The position numbers were made by a program, and so were the translations under genes. Shown here piece by piece: positions 54,825 to 63,836 of a DNA stretch of 64,000 bases; position 1 is the first letter of the stretch, and each line of letters opens with the position of its first letter. The notes beneath the pieces are model-generated. The model was not told the DNA's origin, made no database searches, and saw only the letters and a program-made list of their open reading frames with translations. The stretch comes from Prosthecobacter sp. (GTDB lineage Bacteria; Verrucomicrobiota; Verrucomicrobiia; Verrucomicrobiales; Verrucomicrobiaceae): positions 868,001 through 932,000 of the forward strand of contig NZ_JAXMIH010000008.1 of the NCBI RefSeq assembly GCF_034366625.1. The letters are read 5' to 3'.

Positions 54825-56179
54825 TACTTGTAGTCCGCGCGACTGAGGCTCTTCTCCACGGACTCTTTCCACGCTTCCAGCGCGGACGTCATCTTCACCA
54901 CGCGCTCGGGGTCTTGTGCGGTGAGGTCGGTGGTTTCCTTCGGGTCTTTGGAGATGTCATAGAGCAGCATGGCAGGCAGTGCTTCGCCACCCTTCTTGCC
55001 TTTCTTGTCACGACCCGCCACGGGGTTCGTGTGCAGCTTGTAAGGCCAGTCGATCAGCGTGGCGTGGCCGGGTTGTTTGCCCGCATGATTCCAAAACGGG
55101 ATTGCTTTGCTGCGCACTTCCGTCTTGTGATCGAACAGCGGTATCAGACTCACGCCATCGAGCGGCTGGACTTGGTTTTGCGCCACCGCACCGGTGGCTT
55201 CGAGCACGGTCGGGTAAATATCGAGCGTAGAGCATGGCACCTCGCTAATGAAGGGCTTCGTGATGCGCGCGGGCCATTCGACGAGGCCTGGCACGCGCAC
55301 GCCGCCCTCCCACATCGTGCCTTTCGATCCGCGCAGGTTGCCGGTGGACTTGGGGCCGTTGGCACCGCCGTTGTCGCTGTTGTACCAAAGCATCGTGTTG
55401 TCGGCCACCTTCAGTTCACGCAAGGCTGCACGCAGACGACCCACGCTGCGATCCACGGCGGTGATCTCGCCGTAGTAGTTCTGATCTGCCTCCGACAAAG
55501 TGCTGTACAGCGCCTTGTCCGCTGGCAGTGCCTCATGCGGCACATGCGGTGAGCCAAACCACACCACGGTAAGGAAGGGCTTGCCCGCTGTGGCCTGCTT
55601 CTTGATGAACTTCAGCGCCTCATCCGTGGTGATGTCCGAGCTGTCGCCCTGAAACTTCTCCGCCACGCCTTGGCGGCCGAGCACGGGATCAAGGTCGAAG
55701 AAATTGTCCGCCGAAACCCATTCATCAAAACCCATCTTGCCCGGCGAAAGCGGATCATCCGCCATGATCGCGCGGCCCGGCATTGTGGTCGTGTTCTTGT
55801 CGCCATTCTTGCCATTGAGATGCCATTTGCCGAAGTGCCCCGTCGCATAGCCTGCGGACTGCAAGACCTTCGCCACCGTCAGTTCTTGTGCACGGATAGG
55901 CGAGCCAGGACTGAAGGTGCCCATGCGGTTTGGATGCCGCCCCGTCATCACACTGGCGCGTGTGGGAGAGCAGTTGAAATGCGCGGTATAGAAGCGGTTC
56001 ATGCGCAGACCGCTCGCGGCCAGCGCATCAAGATTCGGTGTCTTGAGTTCGGGGTGGCCATTGTAGCCCGTGTCACCCCAGCCCTGATCATCGGCCATGA
56101 TGAGCACGACATTGGGCTGCGCCGAAAACGACGCATGGAGAAGAGCGAGTGACGAGAGAAGGATGAGGCAGGTTTTCAT
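54824..56179 (-). CDS. Secreted sulfatase (arylsulfatase A type), copy 2
   Basis: The 451-residue protein has a signal peptide (MKTCLILLSSLALLHASFSA) and the alkaline-phosphatase-superfamily N-terminus 'PNVVLIMADDQGWGDTGYNG'. The sulfatase signature C-S-P-T-R near residue 70 is followed by 'ASVMTGRHP', so the Cys should be matured to formylglycine by an enzyme encoded elsewhere. 'GHFGKWHLN' and 'WYNSDNGGANG' are additional metal/sulfate-site blocks. It is very similar over its length to the sulfatase at 58169-59578. It ends 12 bp after the SGNH gene upstream and its stop overlaps the next start. Confidence 0.94.
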   Translation of the reverse strand: MKTCLILLSSLALLHASFSAQPNVVLIMADDQGWGDTGYNGHPELKTPNLDALAASGLRMNRFYTAHFNCSPTRASVMTGRHPNRMGTFSPGSPIRAQELTVAKVLQSAGYATGHFGKWHLNGKNGDKNTTTMPGRAIMADDPLSPGKMGFDEWVSADNFFDLDPVLGRQGVAEKFQGDSSDITTDEALKFIKKQATAGKPFLTVVWFGSPHVPHEALPADKALYSTLSEADQNYYGEITAVDRSVGRLRAALRELKVADNTMLWYNSDNGGANGPKSTGNLRGSKGTMWEGGVRVPGLVEWPARITKPFISEVPCSTLDIYPTVLEATGAVAQNQVQPLDGVSLIPLFDHKTEVRSKAIPFWNHAGKQPGHATLIDWPYKLHTNPVAGRDKKGKKGGEALPAMLLYDISKDPKETTDLTAQDPERVVKMTSALEAWKESVEKSLSRADYK

Positions 56180-56191
56180 GAGAGTGTGTGG

Positions 56192-56866
56192 CTACTGGAG
56201 ATGGGGGCGGATCAGCTTCGTGCGCAGGGCGAAACCTGCTGCGCTCGGGTGGAGCTGATCTTCGATGTAGAGCTCTGGCTTCGGCAGCCCGTCCGCGCCG
56301 ATGGAGTCCGGCCAGAGATCGACGTACACGAGGTTCTTCCCGGCCTTGATGTAGTCGAGTGTGAGTTGGTTCGCCTGCTTCTGCTTCTCACGCTGCTGCC
56401 AGCGCTTCGGACTTGGGCCGATGTTCAGCAGCACGATCTTCACCTCCGGCAAAGCTGCGCGGGTCTTCTCGGCATAGGTTTTGAAGTCGGCGAGCACCTG
56501 CTCGGGCGACTTGCCGCCGTTGAGGTCATTGCCCCCGGCCTGGATGACAATGATCCGGGGCCGGTAGCGCAGCGTGACTCGGTCGAGGAAGTGGATGGAG
56601 TCCGAGAGTTGGGAGCCACCAAAGCCACGATTGATCACCGGCAGTCCCGCGAAGTCCTGCACGAGCGTTTTCCACATGCGGATGCCAGAAGCCCCGGTGA
56701 AAAGGATGCCGCCGATTGCAGGCGGGCTGGCTTTGTCCGCCTGCTCATAGGCGGCGATGTCTTTCTCAAAGCGGTTGGTCGCGGGTGTCTCAGCGTGAGC
56801 AGGAACGAGGAAGAGCAACGCCAGAGCGGCGGCATGGAAGAAGCTTGGGTAGGGTGTGGTCGTCAT
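56192..56866 (-). CDS. Secreted SGNH/GDSL-type esterase
   Basis: The ATG at 56866 yields a signal peptide (MTTTPYPSFFHAAALALLFL, cut near AHA-E); the frame extends to 56908 without need. The four SGNH blocks are visible: 'ILFTGASGIRMW' (Ser, here GAS instead of GDS), 'VINRGFGGSQLSD' (Gly), 'VIQAGGNDLNGG' (Asn) and 'DQLHPSAAGFAL' (Asp and His). Such enzymes often deacetylate polysaccharides. Its place between a sialidase and a sulfatase supports removal of acyl groups from the same glycan. Confidence 0.88.
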   Translation of the reverse strand: MTTTPYPSFFHAAALALLFLVPAHAETPATNRFEKDIAAYEQADKASPPAIGGILFTGASGIRMWKTLVQDFAGLPVINRGFGGSQLSDSIHFLDRVTLRYRPRIIVIQAGGNDLNGGKSPEQVLADFKTYAEKTRAALPEVKIVLLNIGPSPKRWQQREKQKQANQLTLDYIKAGKNLVYVDLWPDSIGADGLPKPELYIEDQLHPSAAGFALRTKLIRPHLQ

Positions 56867-56914
56867 CGCCGTCTCGAAACGGAGATTCGGTGAGGATATT
56901 GCGGTCATCCACTT

Positions 56915-58093
56915 TCACCGCCCATGCGTGAGCCACTCTAGATTGAAGCGTGCGAAGTGCAGCTCGTCCCAGTAGTGCGTGCTGCCCTTGTCCGCACGTT
57001 CGTAGATGTAGCCGATCGTTTTGTCATCGAGCACCACGATGTCAGAATACGACCCCGGATGAGGCCAGATAGTTTTTCCTGCGGTCCAGGTTTCGCCGTC
57101 ATCGGGGCTGATGCGGACGGTGAGGTTGTAGCGGCCATACGGATGCTCCTTCTGGCGAAACGGTGAAGCGGGGCTCGAGAACAGCAGCGTCTTCGCATCG
57201 AAGCGCTCCACGCAGCCATGGCAGCGCGGGGTGATGAGTTCTTCGAGGCGATGGAGATCACCCCACGTCACGCCACCGTCTTTGCTGATGGCGGTGAGGT
57301 GGCGGAGGTTGTCGGGCGAGTCCTCGCTGCTTTCGTTGCGCGAGATCACGCGCACGCTGCCGTCGTTCAACTCGACGAACTGGCACTCACTCGTGTTGAT
57401 GCCGATGGTGCCGCCGAGCTTCCATGACGCGCCGTGGTCATCGCTGTAAAAGCAGTGCGCGAAGCTGCGCAGGCGGCCTTTGCCGATGTCTTCGCGATGT
57501 CTTGCAGGAACAAGCAGACGACCGGACTTGAGCTGCACCATCGCATTGCCGGGACCGCAGCCGTAGCGCTGCACCCAGCCTTTTTCCCACTGCACCGCGT
57601 GGCTCTTCGGATTGCCCTTGGTCTCCTCGCCCTTGCCTTTAAGCGTCTGCCACTCGGGCTTGATGACCTGCTCGTGGATCACCACCGGCCCGGTCCATGT
57701 CAGGCCGTTGTCCGTGCTGGTGAGATGCGCGAACTGCTTTTTGTCGCGCAGGAAAAACAGCCACAGCTTCTTTGTCTCGCGGTCCAAACCGACGGTGAGA
57801 TCCGTACACACGCGGTTTCCATCATCAAGGATGAGGATCTCATCGCTCCACGTCTTGCCTTTGTCCGCGCTGCGCTTCATCACGATGTCGTGATTGCCGA
57901 TGTCGCCGATGCCATCGTTGCGGCGCTCGCAGATGACGAGGATGTCGCCGTTCGGAGCCTGGATGATCGAGGGGATGCGGTAGTTCGGCTTGTTCTTCGG
58001 CGTGAGGGCAAACAGACGCTGCGTCTCGAACAACGGCTCGGCGGCGTTGAGGCATGTGCAAAGGACGCACAGCAGCACGGTGGCAAATTTCAT
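56915..58093 (-). CDS. Secreted sialidase (GH33-type, exo-alpha-sialidase)
   Basis: The preferred ATG at 58093 gives a signal peptide (MKFATVLLCVLCTCLNA); the frame also offers starts at 58102 and 58135. The core sialidase features are present: 'NYRIPSIIQAPNGDILVICE' with the Arg of the RIP motif, Asp boxes (SADKGKTW, STDNGLTW, SDDHGASW, SKDGGVTW, SPDDGETW), 'FVELNDGSVRVISRNES' with a Glu-Arg pair, 'SYSDIVVLDD' (Tyr) and 'IGYIYERAD', whose Glu is expected to support the RIP Arg. It should release terminal sialic acid or a related 9-carbon sugar. It is the only one of the three propellers in the cluster with a complete triad setting. Confidence 0.88.
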   Translation of the reverse strand: MKFATVLLCVLCTCLNAAEPLFETQRLFALTPKNKPNYRIPSIIQAPNGDILVICERRNDGIGDIGNHDIVMKRSADKGKTWSDEILILDDGNRVCTDLTVGLDRETKKLWLFFLRDKKQFAHLTSTDNGLTWTGPVVIHEQVIKPEWQTLKGKGEETKGNPKSHAVQWEKGWVQRYGCGPGNAMVQLKSGRLLVPARHREDIGKGRLRSFAHCFYSDDHGASWKLGGTIGINTSECQFVELNDGSVRVISRNESSEDSPDNLRHLTAISKDGGVTWGDLHRLEELITPRCHGCVERFDAKTLLFSSPASPFRQKEHPYGRYNLTVRISPDDGETWTAGKTIWPHPGSYSDIVVLDDKTIGYIYERADKGSTHYWDELHFARFNLEWLTHGR

Positions 58094-58168
58094 GGAGTGC
58101 ATAAACGTGATGCGACGATGCCTCTCACTGGTCAAACACGCTGACCATGTCTGCGCTCCCTTCTCCTG

Positions 58169-59578
58169 CTACTTCGCCGCCTTCTTTTTCTTGCGTGGTG
58201 CTTCAGGCGCGGGTGCGAGTGGCGTGTCGTAATCGCCTCCGGCGAGGCTCTTCTGCACCGACGTTTTCCATTCAGCGAGTGCAGCGGTCATCTGCTTCAC
58301 ACGCTCAGGCTCTTGAGCGGCGAGGTCCGTGGTTTCATTCGGGTCTTTGGAAACATCGAAGAGCAGCAGGGGTGTTCTTTCGCCACCTTTGCGGCCCTTC
58401 TTGTCTTTGCTGTTGATGGCGTTGGTGTGCAGCTTGTAGGGCCAGTCGAGCAGTGTCGCATGGGCGTTGTCGCGTCGCGCATCAGCCCAGAACGGGATGG
58501 CTTTCTCGCGCTGCGTCATCGGCTGGTCGAAAAGCGGCAGCAGGCTGTGGCCATCGAGCGGCTGGATTTGTTTCTCCGCTTTCGCGCCGGTCGCGGCCAG
58601 CACCGTGGGATAAATGTCGAGCGTGGAGCAAGGCACGGTGCTGACGGCGGGCTTCGCGATGCGCGCAGGCCATTCGACGAGGCCTGGCACGCGCACGCCG
58701 CCTTCCCACAGCGTGCCTTTGGAGCCGCGCAGATTGCCCGTGCTCTTCGGGCCGGCCGCGCCGCCGTTGTCGCTGCAATACCAGAGCAGCGTGTCGTCAG
58801 CCACCTTCAGCTCGCGCAAAGCCGCGCGCAACCGGCCCACGCTGCGGTCCATCGCCGTGAGCTCGCCGTAGTAGTTCTGCGATGCCTCGGGCAGCGTGCT
58901 GTAGGCCGCCTTGTCCGCCGGCAGCGCCTCGTGCGGCGTATGCGGATTGCCGAACCACACCACCGCCAGGAACGGCTTGCTCGCCCCGGCCTGCTTGCGG
59001 ATGAACTTCAGTGCCTCATCCGTGACGATGTCCGAGCCGTCGCCCTGAAACTTCTCCGGCACGCCCTCGCGGCCCAGCACGGGATCGAGATCGAAAAAAT
59101 TGTCCGCCGAGAGCCACGTGTCGAAACCCATCTTGCCCGGCGAAAGCGGATCATCGGCAAGGATCGCGCGACCGGGTGCGGTCTTTGTGTCCCGGTCACC
59201 GTTTTTGCCATTGAGATGCCATTTGCCGAAATGCCCCGTCGCATAACCTGCAGACTGCAAGACCTTCGCCACCGTCACCTCCTGCGCACGGATCGGTGAG
59301 CCGGGGCTAAAGGTGCCCATGCGATGCGGATGCCGCCCCGTCATCACGCTCGCACGCGTGGGCGAGCAATTGAAGTGCGCGGTGTAAAAGCGGTCCATGC
59401 GCAGACCGCTCGCCGCGAGCGAGTCGAGGTTCGGCGTCTTGAGTTCAGGGTGGCCGTTGTAACCCGTGTCGCCCCAGCCTTGATCATCCGCCATGATGAG
59501 CACGACATTCGGCGGAGCCGAAAAAGACGAGTGCAGGAAGCAGAAGGCGGAAAGGAGGAATAAAATGAGAGGTTTCAT
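58169..59578 (-). CDS. Secreted sulfatase (arylsulfatase A type), copy 1
   Basis: This 469-residue protein has a signal peptide (MKPLILFLLSAFCFLHSSFS) and the same landmarks as copy 2: 'VLIMADDQGWGDTGYNG', C-S-P-T-R near residue 70, 'GHFGKWHLNGKNGD' and 'WYCSDNGGAAGP'. Long stretches are identical or nearly so in both. It has an extra basic tail (APEAPRKKKKAAK) that copy 2 lacks. The pair brackets the sialidase and SGNH genes, which suggests duplication followed by insertion or block duplication. It should remove sulfate esters from a glycan. Confidence 0.94.
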   Translation of the reverse strand: MKPLILFLLSAFCFLHSSFSAPPNVVLIMADDQGWGDTGYNGHPELKTPNLDSLAASGLRMDRFYTAHFNCSPTRASVMTGRHPHRMGTFSPGSPIRAQEVTVAKVLQSAGYATGHFGKWHLNGKNGDRDTKTAPGRAILADDPLSPGKMGFDTWLSADNFFDLDPVLGREGVPEKFQGDGSDIVTDEALKFIRKQAGASKPFLAVVWFGNPHTPHEALPADKAAYSTLPEASQNYYGELTAMDRSVGRLRAALRELKVADDTLLWYCSDNGGAAGPKSTGNLRGSKGTLWEGGVRVPGLVEWPARIAKPAVSTVPCSTLDIYPTVLAATGAKAEKQIQPLDGHSLLPLFDQPMTQREKAIPFWADARRDNAHATLLDWPYKLHTNAINSKDKKGRKGGERTPLLLFDVSKDPNETTDLAAQEPERVKQMTAALAEWKTSVQKSLAGGDYDTPLAPAPEAPRKKKKAAK

Positions 59579-59658
59579 GGCGGATGCAGCGTGACTTCGC
59601 GCCCATGAACGTCAGCGCGGGCGAATTCTTCGCGAACAGTTTTCCCAAGCACTGATCA

Positions 59659-61698
59659 TCACGGCTTGTGCATGCGAATCGTGCCACGACGCACCGAGAA
59701 GCAGTCGTCGCCGGAAAAGACGAGATGAACCGTCAAGCCATCGGCGCTGATCCATTTGACGGGCAGGTGCATCGTCTCGCCGGGGCCGACGTCCCATTCA
59801 TCGGTGTGAAACGCGAGGGTCCATGGTCCCCACGGCTCGGGAGCATCGTAAATGGCGAAGCCGCCACGATAGCGCGTGTCCTCTCCCAGGCCGGTCTGGC
59901 ACCAGAGGTAGCGTTTGAGCGCGGGATGATAGGAGATGCTGGAGCGATAACAGGCGCCGGGGTTGGCGAACACCGCACCGCGTTGCGTGATGTCAGCAGA
60001 CCACAGCGCCGCGCCGTCCTGGCCGGTGCGAACGAAGAACTCATACTCGGAGCGGTCGCGCAGCTTGTCCTTCGGCACACGCGCCAGCACGAAACGGTCT
60101 GCACGCTCGTAGGCGCTGTCGGAGTCGTGGGAATGGATGTAAACAAAACCGTCGCGCGCATCGGCGTAGTTCTTGCCGAAGTTCACAAAGCCGGGGCAAC
60201 CGAAGCTCTCGGTGAACTTCCAATCCGCCCAAGTCCACGTTGCGCCGTGTTCGGCGGACCAGCCGAGCTGCGAGTTGGCGGCATTGCGCACGAGCATGTA
60301 GAGCACGCCCTCCACACAGAGGATGCCGCTGGCCTTGCGGCCATGTTTGCCATCTCCGAGCGCCTCGGCTGTGGCGGAGCGCAGATTGGTCCCGACGATG
60401 TCCGGCGGTGAGCCAGTGATCTTCACCAGGCCGAGGCTGAGCTTTTTCTCCACGAAGGGAGCGAAGCCCTTGCCATCGCCATAGGCAGAGTAGAACGCGT
60501 CATCATCGGCCCAGGCGAGCGGCCAGTTGTCGCTGCCTTTGGCCTGACGAATGATAGTATCCGCAGGTGCCCACTCGATGCCGGCGATGATCGGGCTGGA
60601 CGGAAAAGTGACAGCAGCGGATTTGGTTTCAGTCTTGGCACTGCCCGCTTTCGCGGCATTCACGATGGGAAACAGGAAGGGCTGCAGCACCTCGTAATGA
60701 TCCGCGCCTGCCGTGCGCTTCCAAGATTTCCCGGCACGGGCGATGACGATGTCGAGCGTGGGCATCACGATGATGAGGCTGTCGTAGAGGCCCCAAGTCC
60801 AATAGGTGTCGAGCGGCACGCCTTCGAGGGTCTCGTCGGCGTTGTTCCACCACAGCAGGCCGTAGTGGCTCGATGCGTGGCCATAGTGCTCGGGATTGCG
60901 CACGTTCAGGCCGGGGACGCCGGGCTGTGTGGTGCGCACCTTGTCGATGTAATCGCGTGGGAGGATCTGTTTGCCATTCCAATCACCGCCACGCAACCAG
61001 AGCAGGCCGAAGCGCGCCATCGCATCCGCATTGGCGCTGATGCCGGAGCCGAACTCGCGGCGCTTGATGCCATCGATCAAATCGGGGCGATAGGCGTGCT
61101 TCCGCCAGACCAGATCCGTGCGCTGAATGCCCAGCGGCGTGAAGAGGCGCTCAAACATGAGATCATCGACATCGCGGCGGTACGCGAGCGTGACGCATTC
61201 GGCGAGCCAGTTGGGCCCGGCATCGCTGTAACTCCATTCCGCGCCCGGCTTGAAGAGCAGCGGCACATAATCGCCTTTCTTGTCGAACCCCGCCGTCTGT
61301 GACGCGAGATGCCAGAGGGTGATCTCATCGAGCCAGCCGGTCTGCGCATTCGCCTCCGGCGGCACACCGAAGGCGGGGTGATGCTGCTTCGCCTTCTCCG
61401 TGAGCTTCATCTTGCCATCCGTGATGGCGAGCCCGAGCGCCGCGGCACCGAAGGACTTCGAGGTGGATTTCAAATCGTAGCGCTGTTTGAAATCGCCCCA
61501 CGACATGACCAGCCTGCCATGATGAATGATGCAGCCCGAGCCGCCGCCGGTGAGGGCGTAGTCGCGGGCGGCAGCGAGCTTTGTTTCATCCAGCCCTGCC
61601 TCCGCCGGCGTGGCCCATGTCCAATCGGCACCGGGAACATCCGCTCCCGGCAGGAGGTGGGGCAGCAGCAGTAAGAGCAACAAAATCCGTGAGCGCAT
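59659..61698 (-). CDS. Secreted serine hydrolase (beta-lactamase/PBP-like) with C-terminal propeller-like domain
   Basis: The ATG at 61698 yields a signal peptide (MRSRILLLLLLLPHLLPGA). The N-terminal ~360 residues form a class C beta-lactamase-like domain with the S-x-x-K motif 'STSKSFGAAALGLAI' near residue 80 and 'WSYSDAGPNWLAE' in the Tyr motif position (Y-S-D, not Y-S-N). The remainder, residues ~370-680, is a separate domain with recurrent 'NSQLGWS', 'GCPGFVNFGKNY', 'DGFVYIHSHDSDSAYERADR', 'YHPALKRYLWCQTG' and 'YDAPEPWGPWT' segments. It resembles a five-bladed propeller of the DUF4185 or GH43-like kind. The pairing and substrate are unknown, and esterase or amidase activity is likely. 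Confidence 0.78.
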   Translation of the reverse strand: MRSRILLLLLLLPHLLPGADVPGADWTWATPAEAGLDETKLAAARDYALTGGGSGCIIHHGRLVMSWGDFKQRYDLKSTSKSFGAAALGLAITDGKMKLTEKAKQHHPAFGVPPEANAQTGWLDEITLWHLASQTAGFDKKGDYVPLLFKPGAEWSYSDAGPNWLAECVTLAYRRDVDDLMFERLFTPLGIQRTDLVWRKHAYRPDLIDGIKRREFGSGISANADAMARFGLLWLRGGDWNGKQILPRDYIDKVRTTQPGVPGLNVRNPEHYGHASSHYGLLWWNNADETLEGVPLDTYWTWGLYDSLIIVMPTLDIVIARAGKSWKRTAGADHYEVLQPFLFPIVNAAKAGSAKTETKSAAVTFPSSPIIAGIEWAPADTIIRQAKGSDNWPLAWADDDAFYSAYGDGKGFAPFVEKKLSLGLVKITGSPPDIVGTNLRSATAEALGDGKHGRKASGILCVEGVLYMLVRNAANSQLGWSAEHGATWTWADWKFTESFGCPGFVNFGKNYADARDGFVYIHSHDSDSAYERADRFVLARVPKDKLRDRSEYEFFVRTGQDGAALWSADITQRGAVFANPGACYRSSISYHPALKRYLWCQTGLGEDTRYRGGFAIYDAPEPWGPWTLAFHTDEWDVGPGETMHLPVKWISADGLTVHLVFSGDDCFSVRRGTIRMHKP

Positions 61699-61762
61699 GA
61701 CCCAAGGAACGCGCATGAGGCGTTCATCTCGCAAGGCAGGCGAGGCTCCCTGCCCAAGGAGA

Positions 61763-62572
61763 TCACTTCGCCGCTTTCGCCGCGCCTGCGGCCCAGCGGA
61801 TGCCTGCGAGGATATGGCTGCGGACGAAGGGTGTGCTCAGCGATCGCAGGTCATGGCCGAACTCGGTGTAGAAGAAGCGCCCGCCTGCCGCAGGCTCGTG
61901 GGTCCAGGCAATCGGGTGGTCTGCACCCATGGGCTTGCCACCGCGTGTTTTGAAAAAATCGCGCACAGGAGTGAAGGTCGTTTCATCCACCCGCAACAGG
62001 ACGGAGAAGCCTAGCAGGCTCGTGACGCTGCGGTCGTGGTTGGTCCAGTCGGCTTCGATCCAGAACTCCGAGGGCTGGCCTTTGACGGCGGGATGATCTT
62101 TCGCCGCAGGGTCCACCGTCACCTTCGCCTTGCTGTAGTCCGAGTCGCTGTTGAAGTCACATCCGCCGAGTTGGTTCAGCCAGGGCCAGCCGGTTTGACG
62201 GACCAGTGCGGCGTGCAGGCCGACGACACCTTTCCTGCCACTCGCAAACCAAGCCTCGACAGACTTGCGCTGCGCCTCGGGTATGACTTTGTCGAGCTCG
62301 TTGGCGTTGTTGAGCAGGAGCACATCGTATTTCGCCAGGACCTTCGGCATCAGGTCTTGCGGATGCTCGGTGATGTCCACCTCGATGCCGTTTTCATGTC
62401 CGAGCAGCACCAGCCAGCGGTTGATGCCCGGAATCTCGGGATGCCGGTAAAAGGCGGTGTCGGAATAGACGAGCACCTTTGTGCCGCTGCCGGGCGTGGA
62501 AGGTGTGGCCGTGTCATGCGCGTGGGCATGACCAAGCAGAGTGGTAAGAACAAGAGCGAGAAGCTTTTTCAT
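61763..62572 (-). CDS. Secreted ThuA-domain protein
   Basis: The ATG at 62572 gives a signal peptide (MKKLLALVLTTLLGHAHA). The rest is a ThuA/glutamine-amidotransferase-like domain: 'VLVYSDTAFYRHPEIPGINR', 'YDVLLLNNANELDKVIP', 'VVGLHAALVRQTGWPWLNQL', 'AKDHPAVKGQPSEFWIEADW' and 'HEPAAGGRFFYTEFGHD'. ThuA-like proteins commonly accompany secreted sugar-processing enzymes. The biochemical reaction is not settled. The typical GHD at the end is present. Upstream extension to 62623 is unlikely. Confidence 0.85.
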   Translation of the reverse strand: MKKLLALVLTTLLGHAHAHDTATPSTPGSGTKVLVYSDTAFYRHPEIPGINRWLVLLGHENGIEVDITEHPQDLMPKVLAKYDVLLLNNANELDKVIPEAQRKSVEAWFASGRKGVVGLHAALVRQTGWPWLNQLGGCDFNSDSDYSKAKVTVDPAAKDHPAVKGQPSEFWIEADWTNHDRSVTSLLGFSVLLRVDETTFTPVRDFFKTRGGKPMGADHPIAWTHEPAAGGRFFYTEFGHDLRSLSTPFVRSHILAGIRWAAGAAKAAK

Positions 62573-62628
62573 CGGGAGGGCGTGGTTGGGATGATCACAC
62601 CAACGCTCTCCAGATGCACTCATTTCAT

Positions 62629-63828
62629 TCAGGGCTGCTCAAGCCATTCAAGATTGAAGCGTGCGAGAGTTAGCCCAGCACCGGCAAAGCCGGGCTTGGT
62701 GCCACGACCATAGAAGCAGAGGATGGTGCCGCTCTGAGTGACGGCGATGTCGGAGTACATGCTGGGGCCGTCTTCGAGAAGTTTGTTCACGGGCCATGTC
62801 TGGCCTTCGTCGCGACTGATCTTTACGCTGACGTTTTTGCGGTCGCGGTTTTTGCCGGGCTCGGCCTTGCCCTTCTCTTTGTCGAGGTTGTGCGGATTGG
62901 AGAAGAGGATGAGGCTCTTGCCGCCATGGTTATAGCGCACGATGCCGCCCATGCAGATGGGCTCGAGCAACGCGTCATCGAACTTCGGTGTGCTCCATCC
63001 GGTGGCTCCGTCTTTGCTGATGGTGACGAGGCGGCGATGCGCCTTCGATTCACTGCGCACGTTGAGCATGACACTGCCGTCGTTGAGTTCGATGGCGACG
63101 GTTTCGTTCGGGTTGATCCATTCCTCGGTGCAAGGCACGGCGATGTCGCCTGCTTTCCAAGTCTTGCCCAGATCGTCGCTGTAGATCGTGGCGGTGACGC
63201 TGGGGCGATGCGCATTGCCGCCGGTTCCGGTGGAGAGCCAGACGGGGACGACGAGGCGGCCGGTTTTGAGCTGGATGCTGTGATTCGGCCCGGTGGCGAG
63301 CACTTTCCAGTCATAGTCCTTCTTGAAGGCCGCAAACGCGGCGGTGATCTCGCTCGGCTTGCTCCAGGAGACGCCATCGTCCTCGCTGCGCTGGTAAAAC
63401 ACGCGTTCGTATTCGAGGCAGAAGAGCATGTGAACCGTTCCGTCCTTGTCGGCGATGAGGACGGGGTTGTTGTAGGTCACGTCGTTGGGATCGACGTTCT
63501 TCATCTTGAGGGCGAAGGGGTTCTTCTGCTTCGGGCCCTCGACATTGGCGATACTTTTCGGAGCGCTCCAGGTCTTGCCATCGTCGGTGCTGCGGCGCAG
63601 CAGGATGCGGATGTCGTCCCAGTCACTGACGCCAGCGGGTCTTTTGCGCGCCTCACACCAGGCGAGCACGCTGCCTTTGGCGGTCACGACGATGCCGGGG
63701 ATGTGGTAGATGTTGTAGGCGGGATCTTCGCCAGCGACGAAGAGGTCTTGTTTGCCGATGAAGGGCTCGGCGGCATTGAGTACACCACAGAGGGCACAGA
63801 GGAACACAGAGAGGACTTTTGTTTTCAT
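62629..63828 (-). CDS. Secreted sialidase-like propeller lacking key sialate-binding residues
   Basis: The 399-residue protein has a signal peptide (MKTKVLSVFLCALCGVLNAA), Asp boxes (STDDGKTW, SEDDGVSW, SDDLGKTW, SRDEGQTW) and 'AIELNDGSVMLNVRSES', as in GH33. The motif expected to read YRIP is YHIP ('NIYHIPGIVV'), so the first Arg of the sialate triad is His. The partner Glu near the end, expected as 'YE', is Gly ('ILCFYGRG'). Both members of this interacting pair are therefore absent, while 56915-58093 keeps both. It is probably active on a different sugar or non-catalytic. It starts 8 bp after the stop of the upstream aldolase-type gene. Confidence 0.83.
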   Translation of the reverse strand: MKTKVLSVFLCALCGVLNAAEPFIGKQDLFVAGEDPAYNIYHIPGIVVTAKGSVLAWCEARKRPAGVSDWDDIRILLRRSTDDGKTWSAPKSIANVEGPKQKNPFALKMKNVDPNDVTYNNPVLIADKDGTVHMLFCLEYERVFYQRSEDDGVSWSKPSEITAAFAAFKKDYDWKVLATGPNHSIQLKTGRLVVPVWLSTGTGGNAHRPSVTATIYSDDLGKTWKAGDIAVPCTEEWINPNETVAIELNDGSVMLNVRSESKAHRRLVTISKDGATGWSTPKFDDALLEPICMGGIVRYNHGGKSLILFSNPHNLDKEKGKAEPGKNRDRKNVSVKISRDEGQTWPVNKLLEDGPSMYSDIAVTQSGTILCFYGRGTKPGFAGAGLTLARFNLEWLEQP

Positions 63829-63836
63829 GGTTGGGA

